DNA of 45,837 nucleotides from Bacteroidota bacterium. Lineage in GTDB: Bacteria; Bacteroidota; Bacteroidia; Palsa-965. Location of the stretch: assembly GCA_003153435.1 (NCBI GenBank), contig PLYR01000129.1, positions 1-45,837 of the forward strand, in the 5' to 3' direction. The translations under genes were made by a program, and so were the position numbers. The notes beneath the pieces were generated by a model. The model saw only the letters and a program-made list of their open reading frames with translations, made no database searches and was not told where the DNA came from. Positions 43,685 through 45,837 of the stretch are shown here, one piece after another (positions within the stretch are counted from its first letter, which is position 1; every line of letters starts with the position of its first letter).

Positions 43685-44785
43685 TTACCCCAGATAATTC
43701 CTAAGGGCATCTGTACTTTCAAATTTCCGGTTTTTCAGATACCTTCCTTTAATAGTTCTGTGAACAGCTTCTACAGGAGAATTTGAAAAACGGATGTCTT
43801 TCAGTGCCCGGATTTTAGTGATCTTATGTCCGGATAATTTTTCAATAAACTCATCAATCTGCTTGTTGTGGTTTTCACGTCCTCCATCAGCAACCAGGTA
43901 GCTGTGTTTTTGATCGGGATGGATCATAATCACCTGTAGTGCATTTGCCAGAGCTTCTTTGACCAACATAAAACTTAGCGATTCGGCAACCGCAAAGCCA
44001 AGAATCATTTTTGAATAATTATCCATGACGAATGTAATGCAAATGGACTTTCCGTCGATGATGGGGTAATAAGTCGTATCCACATGCAGGTATTCATTTG
44101 GACAAGAGGCCTGCAAACCAATTGTTTTCCTGTCCTTACCGATGAGCTTTCTGGAAACACCCAGAATGCGTGCGTATTTATACCAGGTGTAAAGGCTTGC
44201 AATGACTTTCTTTTCGCGTAAACACAATCCTGCAATCGACACAATTGGCCAGTGGTCGTATTCCGGTGATTGCATCATTTTACGAATGATTTCTATTTCC
44301 CTTATCTGAAGCTGGTGAGGGTGACGCTTTACACACAAGGAAGTGTAAGAATCAAAACAATCAAACCGGGTGGAAAGCACCCATTGCTGATAGAGCGTTC
44401 GTGAAATACCAATCAGCTTCAGTGTACGGTCGATCCCAATATGCTCCTTCATGTAATGGATGGCTCTCAAAATCCTGATTTGCATGGTTCGTTCCTTGCC
44501 GGCATTTCTCAGAATGGGTTTAATCAATTCAGCGAGGATAATCCAGGATTTAGCAAAACCAAGCATGGCCTTCTTTACCCGATGATAATTCGAAGAAAGC
44601 TCGGCCTTATCAAAAGCCTCATCGAAAAAGTACCGGAACTCATGTCCCGTGTATTGGCTGTAATCCGTTTTTCTCCAGTTTGAAATGGTTGTGTAGGGAA
44701 TCTGTTTTCGGAAGCTTTCTGGCAACAGGTATTCCCGTCCAACGGCATAGAGAAAAACGACGGAGGTGTCATATTTTCTTTTCAT
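43685..44785 (-). CDS. DDE (rve) transposase, probably C-terminally short
   Basis: A 366-residue integrase-core transposase. A helical N-terminal region and HTH-like segment (DRTLKLIGISRTLYQQWV) come before the catalytic core. The DDE residues are seen in LHVDTTYYPI (about 235), LVADGGREN (about 297) and SNSPVEAVHR (about 332). Related transposases continue past this with a YN-RPH segment, but here a stop codon follows ALRNYLG, so the last part may be lost. No terminal inverted repeats or target duplication could be found by eye, so only the gene is called. It lies between the tRNA-Ser scar and dinB. Confidence 0.82.
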   Translation of the reverse strand: MKRKYDTSVVFLYAVGREYLLPESFRKQIPYTTISNWRKTDYSQYTGHEFRYFFDEAFDKAELSSNYHRVKKAMLGFAKSWIILAELIKPILRNAGKERTMQIRILRAIHYMKEHIGIDRTLKLIGISRTLYQQWVLSTRFDCFDSYTSLCVKRHPHQLQIREIEIIRKMMQSPEYDHWPIVSIAGLCLREKKVIASLYTWYKYARILGVSRKLIGKDRKTIGLQASCPNEYLHVDTTYYPIIDGKSICITFVMDNYSKMILGFAVAESLSFMLVKEALANALQVIMIHPDQKHSYLVADGGRENHNKQIDEFIEKLSGHKITKIRALKDIRFSNSPVEAVHRTIKGRYLKNRKFESTDALRNYLG

Positions 44786-44929
44786 GTTTTTTATCTGGAA
44801 GTTCTGACAAAATAGTTGACCCTGCAGCCTTCAATAGCCTAAAAAGAGTCAGGCCAGGCCATTTATTTGTTCTAAATATCGTATATTATGAAATCAGATT
44901 TGTCACAAAACCAGACAACTGATTAAGCA

Positions 44930-45837
44930 ATGGCCACTCAACCCAACCCGAATAGTCATATTGTACACTTTGACCTGGATACCTTCTTTGTATCGGTGTC
45001 GCGGCTGCAGAACAGTGCTTTAATAGGTAAACCTGTTTTGATCGGAGGCACAGGCGACCGGGGCGTTGTTGCCTCCTGCTCCTATGAAGCCCGGGCTTTT
45101 GGTATTCATTCGGCTATGCCTATGAAACTGGCCAGAAGGCTTTGTCCCGAAGCATTGGTGGTGAGAGGCGATTATGAAGACTATAGCTATTACTCCAATA
45201 CCATTACCGACATTATTAAGGAGAGTGTACCGGTCTATGAAAAAACCTCTATCGATGAGTTTTATATAGACCTCACCGGCATGGACCGTTTTTATGGATG
45301 TTACAGCTTCGCTTCCGAGCTGAGGAAAAAGATTACCAAAGAAACAGGACTTCCGATTTCCTTCGGCATGTCCATGAATAAAACGGTATCGAAGGTAGCT
45401 ACCGGAGAAGCCAAACCGAACGGACAGATGAAAATAGATTTCGGCACGGAAAAGAATTTCCTGGCTCCGCTGTCGGTCCGCAAGATTCCTATGATTGGTG
45501 AGAAAACAGCAGAGCTGCTTCGTACCATGGGTGTTGAAAAAGTAAAGACCTTGCAGGAAATGCCCGTAGAGCTGCTGGAACATGTGCTTGGCGATAACGG
45601 GAGGATGATCTGGAAAAAAGCAAACGGCATCGACCACTCCCCGGTGGAACCTTATTCCGAACGTAAATCCATTTCCTGCGAAGAAACATTCGGTCAGGAT
45701 ACGATTGATGTAAACCAACTCAAGGCCGTGCTTATTGCTATGACGGAAAAACTAACCTTCCAGCTTCGCAAAGAACAAAAACTCAGTGCCTGTGTAACCG
45801 TTAAAATACGGTATTCCAATTTCGATACGCATACCGT
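44930..45837 (+). CDS. dinB: DNA polymerase IV (Y-family), 3' end outside the window
   Basis: The first 302 codons of a Y-family translesion polymerase; the gene runs off the right edge. The catalytic Asp is in HFDLDTFFVSV (about 13-23), the Asp-Glu pair in SIDEFYIDLTG (about 106-116), with SYEARAFGIHSAMPM and the helix-hairpin-helix region IPMIGEKTAELLRTMGV present. It copies damaged DNA with low fidelity. The ATG at 44930 precedes the family start by a few residues. No LexA-type box was recognised upstream. Confidence 0.95.
   Translation, partial: MATQPNPNSHIVHFDLDTFFVSVSRLQNSALIGKPVLIGGTGDRGVVASCSYEARAFGIHSAMPMKLARRLCPEALVVRGDYEDYSYYSNTITDIIKESVPVYEKTSIDEFYIDLTGMDRFYGCYSFASELRKKITKETGLPISFGMSMNKTVSKVATGEAKPNGQMKIDFGTEKNFLAPLSVRKIPMIGEKTAELLRTMGVEKVKTLQEMPVELLEHVLGDNGRMIWKKANGIDHSPVEPYSERKSISCEETFGQDTIDVNQLKAVLIAMTEKLTFQLRKEQKLSACVTVKIRYSNFDTHT

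Noticed and set aside
1-45837. CRISPR array, rRNA genes, prophage or conjugation genes
   Set aside because: No regularly spaced short repeats, rRNA sequence, phage structural or transfer genes were found anywhere in the window.

Overview
The window is from a member of the Bacteroidota (Sphingobacteriia/Chitinophagia-like; I cannot place it below phylum). The signs are type IX secretion sorting domains on three proteins (one gliding-type B, two type A), SprB-type repeats, two carboxypeptidase-regulatory-domain outer-membrane barrels, the Bacteroidota promoter element TAnnTTTG ahead of many genes, and almost no Shine-Dalgarno sequences. Most of it reads as ordinary chromosome. The right end, from about 40.8 kb, is accessory.

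Layout. 0-10.8 kb: tRNA-Asn, a PfkB sugar kinase, a DJ-1/PfpI protein, an outer-membrane barrel protein, a 1327-residue secreted SprB-repeat adhesin-like protein, a Tat-exported M24 peptidase and a periplasmic TonB-C/TPR protein. 10.8-17.8 kb (minus strand): a 1236-residue TraB/GumN-type protein, a small HNH protein paired with an unknown 121-residue protein, and a second outer-membrane barrel. 18.0-24.0 kb: a tightly packed marR-adaptor-RND pump-TolC efflux operon. 24.2-27.1 kb: an LpxH-like phosphoesterase, a glycosyltransferase and a diacylglycerol-kinase-like lipid kinase, probably making an envelope glycolipid.

27.1-34.7 kb (minus strand) is the most interesting part. One promoter is followed by two tandem short reading frames rich in Cys and Met codons. 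Each is followed by an intrinsic terminator and a competing antiterminator pairing. Downstream, all in one direction, lie a peroxiredoxin, a tRNA-Cys gene wedged 9 bases after it, a siroheme sulfite/nitrite reductase with an extra C-terminal HEPN-like domain, uroporphyrinogen-III methyltransferase, a precorrin-2 dehydrogenase fused to a TauE/SafE permease, an APS/PAPS reductase and homoserine dehydrogenase. Together these supply siroheme, reduce activated sulfate to sulfide, and provide the carbon skeleton route to homocysteine and methionine. The leader looks like a double ribosome-mediated attenuator that senses Cys (and/or Met) tRNA charging.

34.8-40.7 kb: a B12-binding methylmalonyl-CoA mutase subunit, a small hypothetical protein, a small type A sorting-domain protein, a secreted papain-family protease that carries a chagasin-like inhibitor domain at its N-terminus, and an aldehyde dehydrogenase.

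40.8-45.8 kb: a GNAT-like protein with a 49-residue basic partner (toxin-antitoxin-like layout), a TTG-initiated acyltransferase flanked by about 77-bp direct repeats that each carry a terminator-like hairpin, a 3' fragment of a tRNA-Ser gene with a perfect terminator palindrome (attachment-site scar), a protein remnant, a DDE transposase that seems short at its C-terminus, and the start of DNA polymerase IV, which runs off the window.
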